Shown here one piece after another: positions 34,122-43,170 of a stretch of DNA of 64,000 nt (positions within the stretch are counted from its first letter, which is position 1; each line of letters begins with the position of its first letter). This DNA is from Streptosporangium lutulentum (GTDB lineage: Bacteria; Actinomycetota; Actinomycetes; Streptosporangiales; Streptosporangiaceae), in the NCBI RefSeq assembly GCF_030811455.1, contig NZ_JAUSQU010000001.1, positions 4,092,001 to 4,156,000 on the forward strand, read 5' to 3'. A model generated the notes under the pieces. The model was not told the DNA's origin. It saw only the letters and a list, made by a program, of their open reading frames with translations, and did no database searches. The translations under genes were made by a program, and so were the position numbers.

Positions 34122-34903
34122 CGTCCTCTCTCTCCGGCCTCCGCCGGGGTGTCGCGCTCCATCAGCAGTTCGTGCAGGTCCGCACTGCACCGGGCGACCT
34201 GTTCCAGGTGCGCGTTACGGCCCAGGCTGCGCGGTCGCGGGATGTCGATGTCGACCACCTTGCGGATCCGGCCCGGTCGTGGACTGAGCACCACCACCCG
34301 GTCGGCCAGCAGCACCGCCTCGTCGATGGAGTGGGTGACGAAGACGATGGTGGCCGAGTTCTCCATGTGCAGGCGCTGGAGTTCCACCGACAGCTCCTCG
34401 CGGGTGAGTGCGTCGAGGGCGGAGAAGGGCTCGTCCATCAGCATCACGCGGGGATCGCCGATCAGTGATCGGCAGAGCGAGACCCGCTGCTGCATGCCGC
34501 CGGAGAGCTCATGCGGCAGGCGCTTCTCGAAGCCGCCCAGCCCGACCATGTCCAGCAGTTCCTGGGCGCGGCCGCGATGTTCGGCCCGCCGCCAGCCGAA
34601 GATCTCCACCGGCAGCAGCACGTTGTCGAGCACCGACCGCCAGGGCAGCAGCGCGGGCCGCTGGAACAGCATCGCGATGTCGCGGCGGGCCTTGGTGACC
34701 CGCTCCCCCGCGACCGTGATCTCTCCTTCGGTGACGGGCAACAAACCAGCGATAAGTCGCAGAAGGGTGGATTTACCGCACCCAGAACGGCCGACGACCG
34801 CGACGAACTCCCCCTCCGCCACATTCAGGTCGATGCCGCGCAACGCCTCCACCGCACCGGATCGCCCGGCGAAGGTACGGGAAACACCGGCTAGTCGGAT
34901 CAT
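34118..34903 (-). CDS. ABC transporter ATP-binding protein (nitrate/sulfonate/taurine type)
   Basis: A 261-residue ATPase with Walker A GRSGCGKST (about 39-47), Q-loop MLFQRPALLPW, signature LSGGMQQRVSLCRSL, Walker B VMLMDEP and switch His in FVTHSIDEA. It belongs to the SsuB/TauB/NrtD group, which energises import of small nitrogen- or sulfur-containing organics. Its partner binding protein and permease are encoded divergently from 35152. It is the first gene of an operon with the LLM oxidoreductase. Confidence 0.94.
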   Translation of the reverse strand: MIRLAGVSRTFAGRSGAVEALRGIDLNVAEGEFVAVVGRSGCGKSTLLRLIAGLLPVTEGEITVAGERVTKARRDIAMLFQRPALLPWRSVLDNVLLPVEIFGWRRAEHRGRAQELLDMVGLGGFEKRLPHELSGGMQQRVSLCRSLIGDPRVMLMDEPFSALDALTREELSVELQRLHMENSATIVFVTHSIDEAVLLADRVVVLSPRPGRIRKVVDIDIPRPRSLGRNAHLEQVARCSADLHELLMERDTPAEAGERGR

Positions 34904-34931
34904 CGGTCAGGCTTCTCCTCAGCGATGGTTA

Positions 34932-34948
34932 CTTCGCATCTCGCGAAG
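34932..34948. promoter_or_regulatory. Candidate operator in divergent ABC promoter region
   Basis: CTTCGC and GCGAAG flank a 5-base centre (ATCTC), between the divergent ATPase and binding-protein genes. A site for a shared regulator is plausible. No regulator gene is adjacent. Confidence 0.35.
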
Positions 34949-35151
34949 ATTATCTGGATTGACCGTTAAAGGGCAGATGCGGATCCATAATTCTGGTTTT
35001 CTCCTGCCTCGCACGCGACCCAGCCGCTCCACCAATGATGATTCTTACGTACGCTGTCCGCGAGGTTCCCCACCATGACCTCACCCCTGGATCACCCCGT
35101 TCGAACCCCCGCCGGCAGGTCGAGAACCCCGGCCGAAAGAAAACGGTGCCC

Positions 35152-36192
35152 ATGAGAAGGTTCACCCGCTCCGTTGCCGTCGCGATTGCGGCCGGCCTGC
35201 TCGCCGCCGTGACCGGTTGCGGAAATTCTGGCAATTCGGGCAATTCTCCCGAAGCCGACAGTAGCGCCACCAAGGCCTTGGAGAAAGTTACCTATTTAAC
35301 GTCATTTGGGAACTTTGGCCGAGACGCTTATGCCTGGGTCGCGAAAGAGAAGGGTTTCTTCGCGGAGGCCGGTTTCGAGGTGGACATCAAGCCCGGAGGC
35401 GGCACCGGCGACAACCTCTCGAAGATCGAGGCCGGCGCGGCGATGTTCACACCGCTCGACCTCACCGGTCTGCTGCTGGCCCGCGGCAACGGCGGCGCCA
35501 AGGACATCACGGTGGTGGCCGGCATCCAGCAGAACACCATGGCCGCGATCATCAGCCTTGAGGGCAACCAGATCGCCACTCCGAAGGACCTGGAGGGCAA
35601 GACGCTCGCCGACAGCCCCAGCTCGGTGGTGCGCAACCTCTTCCCCACCTACGCGAAGCTGGCCGGCGTCGACGCGTCGAAGGTCAAGTGGGTCAACGGC
35701 CAGCCGGCCAACCTGATCGGCCTGCTGGCGGGCGGGACGGTGGCCGGCATCGGCCAGTTCGTCGTGGGGAAGCCGACCGTCGAATCGGTCGCCAAGGACA
35801 AGAAGGCGGTGGTGCTGCCGTACAGCGACGTGATGGACGACCTCTACGGCAACGTGCTGGTCACCTCGGCGAAGATCGCCAAGGAGAACCCGGACACGGT
35901 CAAGCGCTTCACCGCGGCGCTGATCAAGGGACTCGTGTACAGCGTCGACAACCCCAAGGAGGCGGGCGAGCTCCTGCAGAAGAACGTCCCGGCCGCCGCG
36001 GCCGCGCCGGCCGCCGCCGAGTGCGAGCTGATGGCCGCGTTCGTCCGGCCGGACGGTTCGAGTGCCCCGGTCGGCTCGATCGACACGGAGCGGGTCGCCC
36101 GCAGCATTGAGACCCTGCAGGGCGCCGGCGCGATCCCGGCCGGTCTGACCCCGGACCAGCTCATCGACTCCAGCCTGACGCCGGCGTCCTGA
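35152..36192 (+). CDS. ABC transporter substrate-binding lipoprotein (NMT1/SsuA-like)
   Basis: A 346-residue lipoprotein with signal FTRSVAVAIAAGLLAAVTGC ending in a lipobox Cys, then a Ser/Asn-rich linker (GNSGNSGNS). The binding domain starts VTYLTSFGNFGRDAYAWVAK and continues KGFFAEAGFEVDIKPGGG, the pattern of NMT1/THI5 and SsuA-like proteins that bind aromatic amines, sulfonates or thiamine precursors. The ATG at 35152 is chosen because it directly precedes the signal peptide; the frame extends upstream to 35035. The partner permease follows. Confidence 0.9.
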   Translation: MRRFTRSVAVAIAAGLLAAVTGCGNSGNSGNSPEADSSATKALEKVTYLTSFGNFGRDAYAWVAKEKGFFAEAGFEVDIKPGGGTGDNLSKIEAGAAMFTPLDLTGLLLARGNGGAKDITVVAGIQQNTMAAIISLEGNQIATPKDLEGKTLADSPSSVVRNLFPTYAKLAGVDASKVKWVNGQPANLIGLLAGGTVAGIGQFVVGKPTVESVAKDKKAVVLPYSDVMDDLYGNVLVTSAKIAKENPDTVKRFTAALIKGLVYSVDNPKEAGELLQKNVPAAAAAPAAAECELMAAFVRPDGSSAPVGSIDTERVARSIETLQGAGAIPAGLTPDQLIDSSLTPAS

Positions 36193-36268
36193 CCGCCGCC
36201 GTCATCGAACCGGCGCCCCCGGCGCCACCCCGGTGGACAGACCGGACGAGGAGAGTGAGAAGCGTGAC

Positions 36269-37102
36269 ATGGCCGAGGTGAGCGAGATTCGACCCCCGGT
36301 GCGCGCCGACGCGCCCCGGGCGTACCGGCTCGGCGGCGAGATGGCGACCGCGGTGATGTGGCCGGTCCTCGGGCTGCTGGTGGCGATCACCGGCTGGTGG
36401 CTCGTCACCTCGGCGTTCCGCCTCGTCCATCCCGCGGTGCTGCCCCCGCCGCAGGACGTACTGGCCGCGTTCGACGCGAGGTCGGCGGAACTGCTGAACG
36501 GGCTGGCCGCGACCACGCTGGAGACCGTGATCGGCTTCCTGCTCTCCTCGGTCGCGGGGATCCTGATCGGGATCTCGCTGGCCGGCTCGCGGGCGATCGA
36601 GCGCATGTTCTCGCCGCTGCTGGTGGCGGTCAACGCGGTGCCGAAGATCGCGCTCGGGCCGCTGCTGGTCGTCTCCCTCGGCTGGGGACAGCGGCCGATC
36701 CTGACCATGGTGTTCCTGCTCAGCTTCTTCCCGATCGTGCTCTCCACCTCGACCGGGCTGACCACCACTCCCGCCGACCTCGCCGAGCTGGCCAGATCCC
36801 TGGACGCCTCCCGCTGGCAGGCCTTCCGCAAGGTACGGCTGCCGGCCGCGCTGCCGCAGATCTTCGTCGGCCTGAAGGTCGCCATGCCGCTGGCCGCGAT
36901 CGGCGCGGTGATCGGCGAGTTCCAGGCCGGCGAGGGCGGCCTGGGCTACCAGATCGTGCAGTACAGCGGGGTCGCCGACAGCGCCACCGCGTGGGCGGCG
37001 ATCATCCTGGTGGGAATGATGAGCATCGTCCTCTACTTCGCCCTGGTGCTGGCGGAGCGGCTGGCGCTGCCGTGGGTACGGGCCACCACCTCAGCCCGTT
37101 GA
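36269..37102 (+). CDS. ABC transporter permease (SsuC/TauC type)
   Basis: A 277-residue membrane protein with about six helices (VLGLLVAITGWWLVTSAF, LETVIGFLLSSVAGILIGIS, ILTMVFLLSFFPIVLSTSTG). The EAA-type loop reads ARSLDASRWQAFRKVRLPAA. The ATG at 36269 gives the usual short N-terminus; a GTG at 36233 is possible. It lies 76 bp after the binding-protein stop, in the same operon. With the divergent ATPase it completes the importer. Confidence 0.92.
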   Translation: MAEVSEIRPPVRADAPRAYRLGGEMATAVMWPVLGLLVAITGWWLVTSAFRLVHPAVLPPPQDVLAAFDARSAELLNGLAATTLETVIGFLLSSVAGILIGISLAGSRAIERMFSPLLVAVNAVPKIALGPLLVVSLGWGQRPILTMVFLLSFFPIVLSTSTGLTTTPADLAELARSLDASRWQAFRKVRLPAALPQIFVGLKVAMPLAAIGAVIGEFQAGEGGLGYQIVQYSGVADSATAWAAIILVGMMSIVLYFALVLAERLALPWVRATTSAR

Positions 37103-37147
37103 GAGCCGCCCGAACCGGCTGAGACGCCCCGGGACCAGGACGCGGAA

Positions 37148-37196
37148 CGGATTTTCGGACAGACCTTGTAAAGGGTTTTTACGATCCAAAAATCCG
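37148..37196. terminator. Nested inverted repeat between permease and amidase genes
   Basis: Outer arms CGGATTTT (37148-37155) and AAAATCCG (37189-37196) enclose inner arms GTAAA (37168-37172) and TTTAC (37178-37182). It lies 46 bp after the permease stop and about 110 bp before the amidase start. It may be a terminator/attenuator or an operator; the AT-rich arms stand out in this GC-rich sequence. Confidence 0.4.
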
Positions 37197-37309
37197 GGCC
37201 GCGTATGGCGGAGATCATGCCCTGGTGTAACAATCGTGCTGTTATCTCATCCCCCGGACTGTCACGTGATCGGCTCATCCGATCGCCACCGAAGGAGAGC
37301 CGTGCGCTG

Positions 37310-38317
37310 ATGGAGATCCTGGAATTCACCCCGCGGCCCGAGCAGTACGCGTGGACGTTCGGCGGGACCGCCCCCACGCACCGGATCAAGCCGGGAACCG
37401 TGCTGCGGCTGTGGAGCGACGACGCGTTCGCCGGCCGGCTCCGCGACATCACCGATCTGCCCAGCGCCGCGCTGGACGCGCGCTACCTCAACCCGCAGAC
37501 GGGCCCGTTCCACGTGGAGGGCGCCGAACCGGGGGACACGCTGGCGCTGCACTTCGTGGACATGACTCCCGCCCGCTCGTGGGGCGCCTCGGCGACCATC
37601 CCGTTCTTCGGAGGGCTGACCGGCACCGACCGGACGGCGACGCTGCAGGAGCCGCTGGCCGAGCGCACCTGGATCTACCAGGTGGACTCCACCCGCAACA
37701 CCGTCACGTTCGAGGCGCGAAGCAGCGAGCTGAGCCTTGAGCTGCCGATGGCGCCGATGCTCGGCACGGTCGGCGTCGCACCGGCCCTGGGTGAGGTCCG
37801 GACCTCCCTCGTGCCGGACGAGTTCGGGGGGAACATGGACACTCCCGAGATGCGCCCCGGCTCGACCTGCTACCTCGGCGTGAACGTGGAGGGCGCGCTG
37901 TTCTCCCTCGGCGACGGCCACTACCGCCAGGGCGAGGGCGAATCCTGCGGCACCGCGGTGGAAGGCGCCATGAACACCACCCTGGTGGTGGAGTTGATCA
38001 AGGGCGGAGCCCCGACGTGGCCGCGCATCGAGGACGACGACCACCTGATGGTGATCGGGTCGAGCCGTCCGCTCGAGGACGCCTGGCGGGCCGGCCAGGT
38101 GGACATGGTGCTGTGGTTCAGTGAGCTGTTCGGGCTGGACAGGCTCGACAGCTACCAGTTGCTGAGCCAGACCAGCCAGGCTCCCATCGCCAACGTCGTG
38201 GACACGAACTACAGCGTGGTGACGAAGGTCGCCAAATCCCTGCTTCCGCAGACCCAGGTGTACGGCGGCATGCACCGCCACCTGCGAGAGACGGCCAGGC
38301 TCATCGCCCCGCGTTGA
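37310..38317 (+). CDS. Acetamidase/formamidase family amidohydrolase
   Basis: A 335-residue FmdA/AmdA-type enzyme that hydrolyses small amides to carboxylate and ammonia. Family features are GTVLRLWSDDAFAGR, TGPFHVEGAEPGDTLALHF, an acidic ML.GTVGVAP segment, STCYLGVNVEGALFSLGDGH and the catalytic-region EGESCGTAVEGAMNTTL. The ATG at 37310 follows GAAGGAG at 37291-37297. Position downstream of an SsuA-like importer and beside an SDR and an LLM oxidoreductase suggests a shared catabolic pathway for an imported amide. Confidence 0.93.
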   Translation: MEILEFTPRPEQYAWTFGGTAPTHRIKPGTVLRLWSDDAFAGRLRDITDLPSAALDARYLNPQTGPFHVEGAEPGDTLALHFVDMTPARSWGASATIPFFGGLTGTDRTATLQEPLAERTWIYQVDSTRNTVTFEARSSELSLELPMAPMLGTVGVAPALGEVRTSLVPDEFGGNMDTPEMRPGSTCYLGVNVEGALFSLGDGHYRQGEGESCGTAVEGAMNTTLVVELIKGGAPTWPRIEDDDHLMVIGSSRPLEDAWRAGQVDMVLWFSELFGLDRLDSYQLLSQTSQAPIANVVDTNYSVVTKVAKSLLPQTQVYGGMHRHLRETARLIAPR

Positions 38318-38417
38318 TCCCCGCGCCGACGCTTTTCCCCGGCGACGACACCCCCCGTGTTCGCCGTACGGCCCAGGACGTGCGGCATGTGACAAGCAGC
38401 AAAAGAGGTTGAGAATC

Positions 38418-39179
38418 GTGGATCTTCAGCTGGCCGGGCTGCGTGCCCTGGTAACCGGTGGCACCAAGGGAATCGGCCGGGCGATCGTGGAGGTACTGGC
38501 CGAGGAGGGCGCCTCGGTGGCGTTGTGCGCCCGGACCGACTCCGACGTCGCCGCGACGGTGGAGCGGCTACGCGGGCAGGGCGCCAAGGTCACCGGCGGC
38601 GCGGTCGACGTCGCCGACGGCCCGGCCCTGAGCCGGTGGGTCGACGACAGCGCCGCCGAACTCGGCGGGCTGGACATCGTGGTGGCCAACGTGAGCGCCC
38701 TTGCCATACCCGACGTGGAGGAGAACTGGCACCGGAGCTTCGACGTGGACATGATGGGCACCGTCCGGCTGGTCAACGCCGCGCTCCCGCTGCTGGAGCG
38801 GAGTTCGGCGCCGTCCATCGTGACCGTGTCCAGCGTGTCCGGCCGGGAGATCGACTTCGCCGCCGGCCCCTACGGCACGTTCAAGGCCGCGATCGTCCAC
38901 TACACCCAGGGCCTGGCCTACCATCTGGCCGGCAAGGGGATCCGGGCCAACACCGTTTCTCCCGGCAACACCCACTTCCCCGGCGGGGTGTGGGACGACA
39001 TGGAGCGGAACAACCCCGAGTTGTTCGGCCAGGCCCTGGCGCTGAACCCGACGGGACGGATGGCCCGGCCCGAGGAGATCGCCCGCGCGGCGGTGTTCCT
39101 GGCCAGCCCGGCGGCCAGCTTCGTCACCGGCACGAACCTCGTCGTCGACGGCGCGCTGACCCGCGGCGTGCAGCTCTGA
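38418..39179 (+). CDS. SDR-family oxidoreductase
   Basis: A 253-residue SDR. The cofactor motif is TGGTKGIG, the NNAG position reads ANVSA instead, and the catalytic Ser (VSSVSG) and YGTFK (Tyr and Lys) are present. The C-terminal GRMARPEEIARAAVFLASPA and GTNLVVDGALTRG are standard. The GTG at 38418 is favoured because AAGAGG lies 9 bases upstream; a TTG at 38409 is closer than usual. It lies about 100 bp after the amidase gene and is probably co-transcribed. Confidence 0.9.
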   Translation: MDLQLAGLRALVTGGTKGIGRAIVEVLAEEGASVALCARTDSDVAATVERLRGQGAKVTGGAVDVADGPALSRWVDDSAAELGGLDIVVANVSALAIPDVEENWHRSFDVDMMGTVRLVNAALPLLERSSAPSIVTVSSVSGREIDFAAGPYGTFKAAIVHYTQGLAYHLAGKGIRANTVSPGNTHFPGGVWDDMERNNPELFGQALALNPTGRMARPEEIARAAVFLASPAASFVTGTNLVVDGALTRGVQL

Positions 39180-39298
39180 GGCTCACCGCGCCTCGAAGGG
39201 TGACCCGCACCGCCCGCTGACGTCCCCGTACGCGCACGACGGCCCGGTCGGCCCGGTCGGCCCGCGCCCGCCGGGGCGCCCGGACACGAACGGCTCCG

Positions 39299-40681
39299 CT
39301 ACAAGGAGCCGCCGGCCGGTTCCCGGCCGTCGTCACGCGAGGTGGCCAAGGGGAGGCGAAGGGTGAAACGGGCGCCACCGGCGGCGGAGGATCCGACCTC
39401 GATCGTTCCGTTGTGCGCCTGGGCGACAGCGCGGGCGATGGCCAGGCCGAGGCCCGTGCCCCCGCGGTCGCGGCTGCGGGCCGCGTCCAGCCGGGTGAAC
39501 CGCTCGAAGATCATTTCTCGGTGGACCTCGGCGACGCCTTCCCCGTCGTCGTCGACGACGAGCTCGGCCTGATCGCCGTTCGCCCACACCTCGACGGTTA
39601 TCGACTGCCTGGCGTGCCGCTCGGCGTTGTCCAGCAGGTTGGTGATGACGCGGCCGATCTGGCCGTGGCTGACGTCGACGGGCACGTCCGAACGGACGAC
39701 GAGCCGCACCCTGTCCGGATTCCCTCGCCGGGCGAGCTCCATCCGTACCAGCGCCGCCAGATCGGCTCTTTCCCTGAGCTCGGGCGCCGCGTGCCCGAGC
39801 CGGGCCAGCAGGAGCAGATCGGTGATGATCGCCTGGAGCCGATCGACGTCGGACAGCGACTGTTCGATCAGTTCGTTCAGGTCGGTCTCGCCGGGATGCA
39901 GCCGGGCCTCCTCCAGCTGGGCGCGGAGCCCCGCGATGGGGGTGCGCAGCTCGTGGGAGGCGTCGGCGGCGAACTGCCGTTGCTGCTCCATCGAGGCCTG
40001 CAGCCGGGTCAACGTGAAGTTGACGCTGTCGGCCAGCTCATGGATCTCGTCGTTGCTGGGTGGTACGGGCACCCGGTTCTCGGGGTAGGTCGCGTTGATC
40101 TCGTCGAGTTTCGCCCGGATGGTGCTCACCGGCCTGAGGGACGCGGTGACGATCCGGCTGCCGAAGTAGGTGATGATCACGGCGAGGATCAGCGCGCCTC
40201 CGCCTATCGCCGCGGCCAGCCGCGGATCGACCCACGGGGGGACCACGGGAGAGGCGCTGTAGACGATCCAGCTCTGACCCGCCCGGTGGGCCCGCTGCGC
40301 GATCACGATGTTGCATTCGCCGGCGGGAAAGACCCCGCCGCACACGACGGAGTCGGCGATGTTCGTGCCGTCGGTGGTGAACGTCGCCATGGCCGGTTTG
40401 CCCTGCAGCTCCGGGGTCGAGGCGACGACCCGGCCCTGCGAGTCGACGACCTGGAGATTTCGGCCCGGGCGCTGCGCGAGGGGGTATTCCAGCTGGCCCC
40501 GCTCCACCTCGACCGCCACGCGGCCACCGGCGGCGATGATCTCCCCGGTGAGGGACCCCGTGACGAAACGCTCGATGGCGATCATGAGCAATACGGCCAC
40601 CAGCGAGCACAGCAGGGCGGCCACCGCGCCGGCGAACAGCGTGATGCGGGTTCTGATCGAGATTCGGTGTCTCGAGCTCAT
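39299..40681 (-). CDS. Orphan sensor histidine kinase
   Basis: A 460-residue kinase. Layout: membrane helix (LFAGAVAALLCSLVAVLLMI), extracytoplasmic sensor about 37-150 with two Cys (VVCGGVFPAGEC), second helix (AAIGGGALILAVIITYFGS), HAMP (about 173-225), HisKA with the phosphorylated His at about 243 (ASHELRTPIAG), and HATPase_c (NLLDNAERHA, DDDGEGV, GGTGLGLAIARAVA). The neighbours on both sides are not response regulators, so its partner must be elsewhere. It is convergent with the SDR and divergent from the WYL regulator. Confidence 0.94.
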   Translation of the reverse strand: MSSRHRISIRTRITLFAGAVAALLCSLVAVLLMIAIERFVTGSLTGEIIAAGGRVAVEVERGQLEYPLAQRPGRNLQVVDSQGRVVASTPELQGKPAMATFTTDGTNIADSVVCGGVFPAGECNIVIAQRAHRAGQSWIVYSASPVVPPWVDPRLAAAIGGGALILAVIITYFGSRIVTASLRPVSTIRAKLDEINATYPENRVPVPPSNDEIHELADSVNFTLTRLQASMEQQRQFAADASHELRTPIAGLRAQLEEARLHPGETDLNELIEQSLSDVDRLQAIITDLLLLARLGHAAPELRERADLAALVRMELARRGNPDRVRLVVRSDVPVDVSHGQIGRVITNLLDNAERHARQSITVEVWANGDQAELVVDDDGEGVAEVHREMIFERFTRLDAARSRDRGGTGLGLAIARAVAQAHNGTIEVGSSAAGGARFTLRLPLATSRDDGREPAGGSL

Positions 40682-40916
40682 CCTCCCAAGCCTCCCCTTG
40701 GCCAGTGCACCACACGAACCCCAGGGCCCGGCGGAGGGGGGCAGCTGTTGATCTTAAACGGGAGCCCGTCCCCCCATCCGAACGGCGTGCCCTCCCCCGC
40801 GCCGGTACCGCACGCCGGACAGGGCGGCACCGGCGCGGCCGGGACCGGCCGTACGCCCCCTCCCGCGACCGTCCGGGTTGCACCGGGGACGGCGGGCATG
40901 AGGCCAGGATGGGAGG

Positions 40917-41888
40917 ATGCGTGCCTCACGGCTTATTTCCCTGGTGTTGTTACTCCAATCGCGCGAGACCATGACCGCCGGCGAGCTGGCGCGCGAGCTG
41001 GAGGTGTCGGAGCGGACGATCTACCGGGATGTGCTGGAGCTTTCGGCGGCGGGGATTCCGGTGTACGCCGAGCAGGGCCGTACCGGCGGCTACCGGCTGG
41101 TCGGTGGGTACCGGACACGGCTGACCGGATTGAGCCGGGCCGAGGCGGAGGCGCTCTTCCTGTCCGGGCTGCCCGGCCCGGCGGAGGAAATGGGGCTGGC
41201 CGACGCCGTGGCCGCCGCCCGGTTGAAGGTCCTGGCCGCGCTGCCCCCCGCGCTGCGGGATGCCCCGGCACAAGCCGGCCGGCGGTTTCACCTCGACGTC
41301 CCCGGCTGGTTCGCCAACGCCGACCCACCCCCTCGGCTGGCCGAGCTGGCGGACGCCGTCTGGCAGGACCGGATCGTCGAACTCCGCTATCGCCGGGGCG
41401 AGGAGGTGACCCGGACGACGCACCCGTACGGGCTCGTGCTCAAGGGGGGCGTCTGGTACCTGGTGGGCCGGGTCGCCGACGACTACCGGATCTACCGGGT
41501 GGACCGGATCGTCGCCGTCGAACCGGCCGGGGCGTCGTTCGTCCGGGACGAGCTGTTCGACCTGCCCGGGTTCTGGGCCGACAAGGCCGCGCGGTTCGTC
41601 ACGTCCATGCTGACCGAGCACGTCACCGTCCGGCTGAGCCCCGAGGGGATGCGCGCGCTGCCCTTCGCCGTCGAGCCGCCGGCGGCCCGGCAGGCCCACG
41701 CGGCGGCGGGCGAACCCGACGAGCGGGGCTGGGTGCTCACTCGCCTGCCCGTCGAGTCGCCGGCGGTGGCGTACACCGTACTGCTGCGTCTCGGCCCGGA
41801 GGTGGAGGTCGTCGGCCCTCCGGAACTACGCGCCCGGATGGCCGACGCCGCCGACCGGCTCGCCGGGCTCTACAGAACTCAGCGGTAG
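40917..41888 (+). CDS. HTH-WYL domain transcriptional regulator
   Basis: A 323-residue protein with an N-terminal HTH_11 (LARELEVSERTIYRDVLELS, residues about 24-43), a middle PafC-like region, and a WYL domain (YRRGEEVTRTTHPYGLVLKG then WYLVGRVADDYRIYRVDRIV). WYL domains bind nucleic acid or small ligands. The ATG at 40917 is preceded by GGAGG-like sequence. Its end overlaps the end of the convergent SDR gene by 10 bp; that SDR is its probable target. Confidence 0.93.
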   Translation: MRASRLISLVLLLQSRETMTAGELARELEVSERTIYRDVLELSAAGIPVYAEQGRTGGYRLVGGYRTRLTGLSRAEAEALFLSGLPGPAEEMGLADAVAAARLKVLAALPPALRDAPAQAGRRFHLDVPGWFANADPPPRLAELADAVWQDRIVELRYRRGEEVTRTTHPYGLVLKGGVWYLVGRVADDYRIYRVDRIVAVEPAGASFVRDELFDLPGFWADKAARFVTSMLTEHVTVRLSPEGMRALPFAVEPPAARQAHAAAGEPDERGWVLTRLPVESPAVAYTVLLRLGPEVEVVGPPELRARMADAADRLAGLYRTQR

Positions 41889-42793
41889 CCCGTCACGTCG
41901 GCGGGCTTACCCGCGTCCTGCACCTCCGTCATGTACCGCCACGCGTCGGGCCTGCTGCCGTCGACGTCGGTGAAGCCGTAGACCTGAGCGAGCCGCCCGC
42001 TGGACGACGACTGCCCGTTCCACCGCCCCACCTCGGGATCGGAGGCCAGTGCCACGACCGCCCGCCCCACGAAGGCGGGTGTCTCGGAGATGGCGAAGTG
42101 CGGTTGCCCCTCCAGCGCGTCACGCCAGTTCGCCTCCGTCACGCCGAACAACTCCAGCATGATCTCCGAACGCAGCCAGCCCGGGGTCAGCGACAGCGCC
42201 GTCGCGCCGTACGGGGCGAGCTCCTTGGCCTGGGCGAACGCCATCCGGTTCACCGACGTCTTGGCCAGGTCGTAGAAGAAGGAGACGCGGTAGTGGTCCG
42301 CGTTGTACTCGGCGGTGCCGTCGGTCACCTCGACGACCAGGCCGCCCGGCTTCCTGATCAGCAGGGGAAGGGCGTAGTGGCTGGTAATGATGTGGGTGTC
42401 GATCGCCAGCCGCAGGATGCGCATGCCCTTGTCCAGCGAGTGCTCCCACAGCCTCTCGTCCCAGCTGAACAGCAGCTCCCCGCCCCAGATGTCGTTGACC
42501 AGCACGTCGAGCCCGCCCTGCTCCCGGTCGATGCGCTCCACCAGCGCGCGGACCTGCTCGGGCACCAGATGGTCCACCCGCACCGCGATGCCCCTGCCTC
42601 CGGCGGCGGTGACCAGCTCGGCGGTCTCCTCGATCGTCTCCGCCCTGTCCATCTCCGAACGCCGCTCCCGGGTGCTGCGGCCTGTCACGTAGACCGTCGC
42701 CCCCGCCGCGCCCAGCTCCACCGCGATGCCACGGCCCGCACCACGCGTCGCCCCCGCGACCAGCGCGATCTTCCCTGTCAGTGATTGCGTCAT
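41879..42793 (-). CDS. SDR-family oxidoreductase, larger subfamily
   Basis: A 304-residue SDR with TGRxG-like cofactor region GATRGAGRG (residues 15-23). The NNAG position reads NDIWGGELL. A YRVSFFYDLAKTSVNRM segment holds the Tyr-Lys region. Length and the NDIWGGE motif place it in an atypical SDR subfamily (DHRS1-like layout). It is convergent with the WYL regulator, with a 10-bp tail-to-tail overlap. Substrate unknown. Confidence 0.9.
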   Translation of the reverse strand: MTQSLTGKIALVAGATRGAGRGIAVELGAAGATVYVTGRSTRERRSEMDRAETIEETAELVTAAGGRGIAVRVDHLVPEQVRALVERIDREQGGLDVLVNDIWGGELLFSWDERLWEHSLDKGMRILRLAIDTHIITSHYALPLLIRKPGGLVVEVTDGTAEYNADHYRVSFFYDLAKTSVNRMAFAQAKELAPYGATALSLTPGWLRSEIMLELFGVTEANWRDALEGQPHFAISETPAFVGRAVVALASDPEVGRWNGQSSSSGRLAQVYGFTDVDGSRPDAWRYMTEVQDAGKPADVTGYR

Positions 42794-42816
42794 GAGGTCG
42801 ATGCTGGCGGTTATAT

Positions 42817-42833
42817 CTGACAGAGAACGTCAG
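42817..42833. promoter_or_regulatory. Candidate operator upstream of SDR gene
   Basis: CTGAC and GTCAG flank a 7-base centre, 24 bp upstream of the SDR start at 42793. It could be a site for the adjacent WYL regulator. It is a short repeat, so the confidence is low. Confidence 0.25.
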
Positions 42834-43170
42834 GCTTTCCAGCCCGCCGGGATTTTCATGGCGGATTCCCTGCCCCGTGGGCCGGGAGGAAGCGCTTCTC
42901 GTCGCGCGGGTCCGGCCCGGCGGGAGCCGGGATGTTCCGCGACGACCACGCGGGGCATGGTCTCCCTGAACGATGCGGGGCGTGCCGTACGGCCGAGGAA
43001 CGGCGAGCCACCGGCCCCCGGATGGAGGGCCGCGTGCCGCGATCCCCGGTTTTCACAGCCGGGGAGGGTGTCGGCGCGTCCTGACGTTCGGCGGCGCCGA
43101 ACCTCTCGACATCGTGGGATCGAACGAGGGAACGGCATCGCCGGTCGCCCACCGCGTAGGGAGATCGAAG
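42834..43170. other. Gene-free region
   Basis: About 340 bp between divergent genes with nothing else I can support. Confidence 0.4.

Noticed and set aside
39413-42784. 1123-residue open frame antisense to the sensor kinase and over the WYL gene
   Set aside because: High-GC artefact. It covers the antisense of an obvious histidine kinase and of an SDR and has no recognisable domain.
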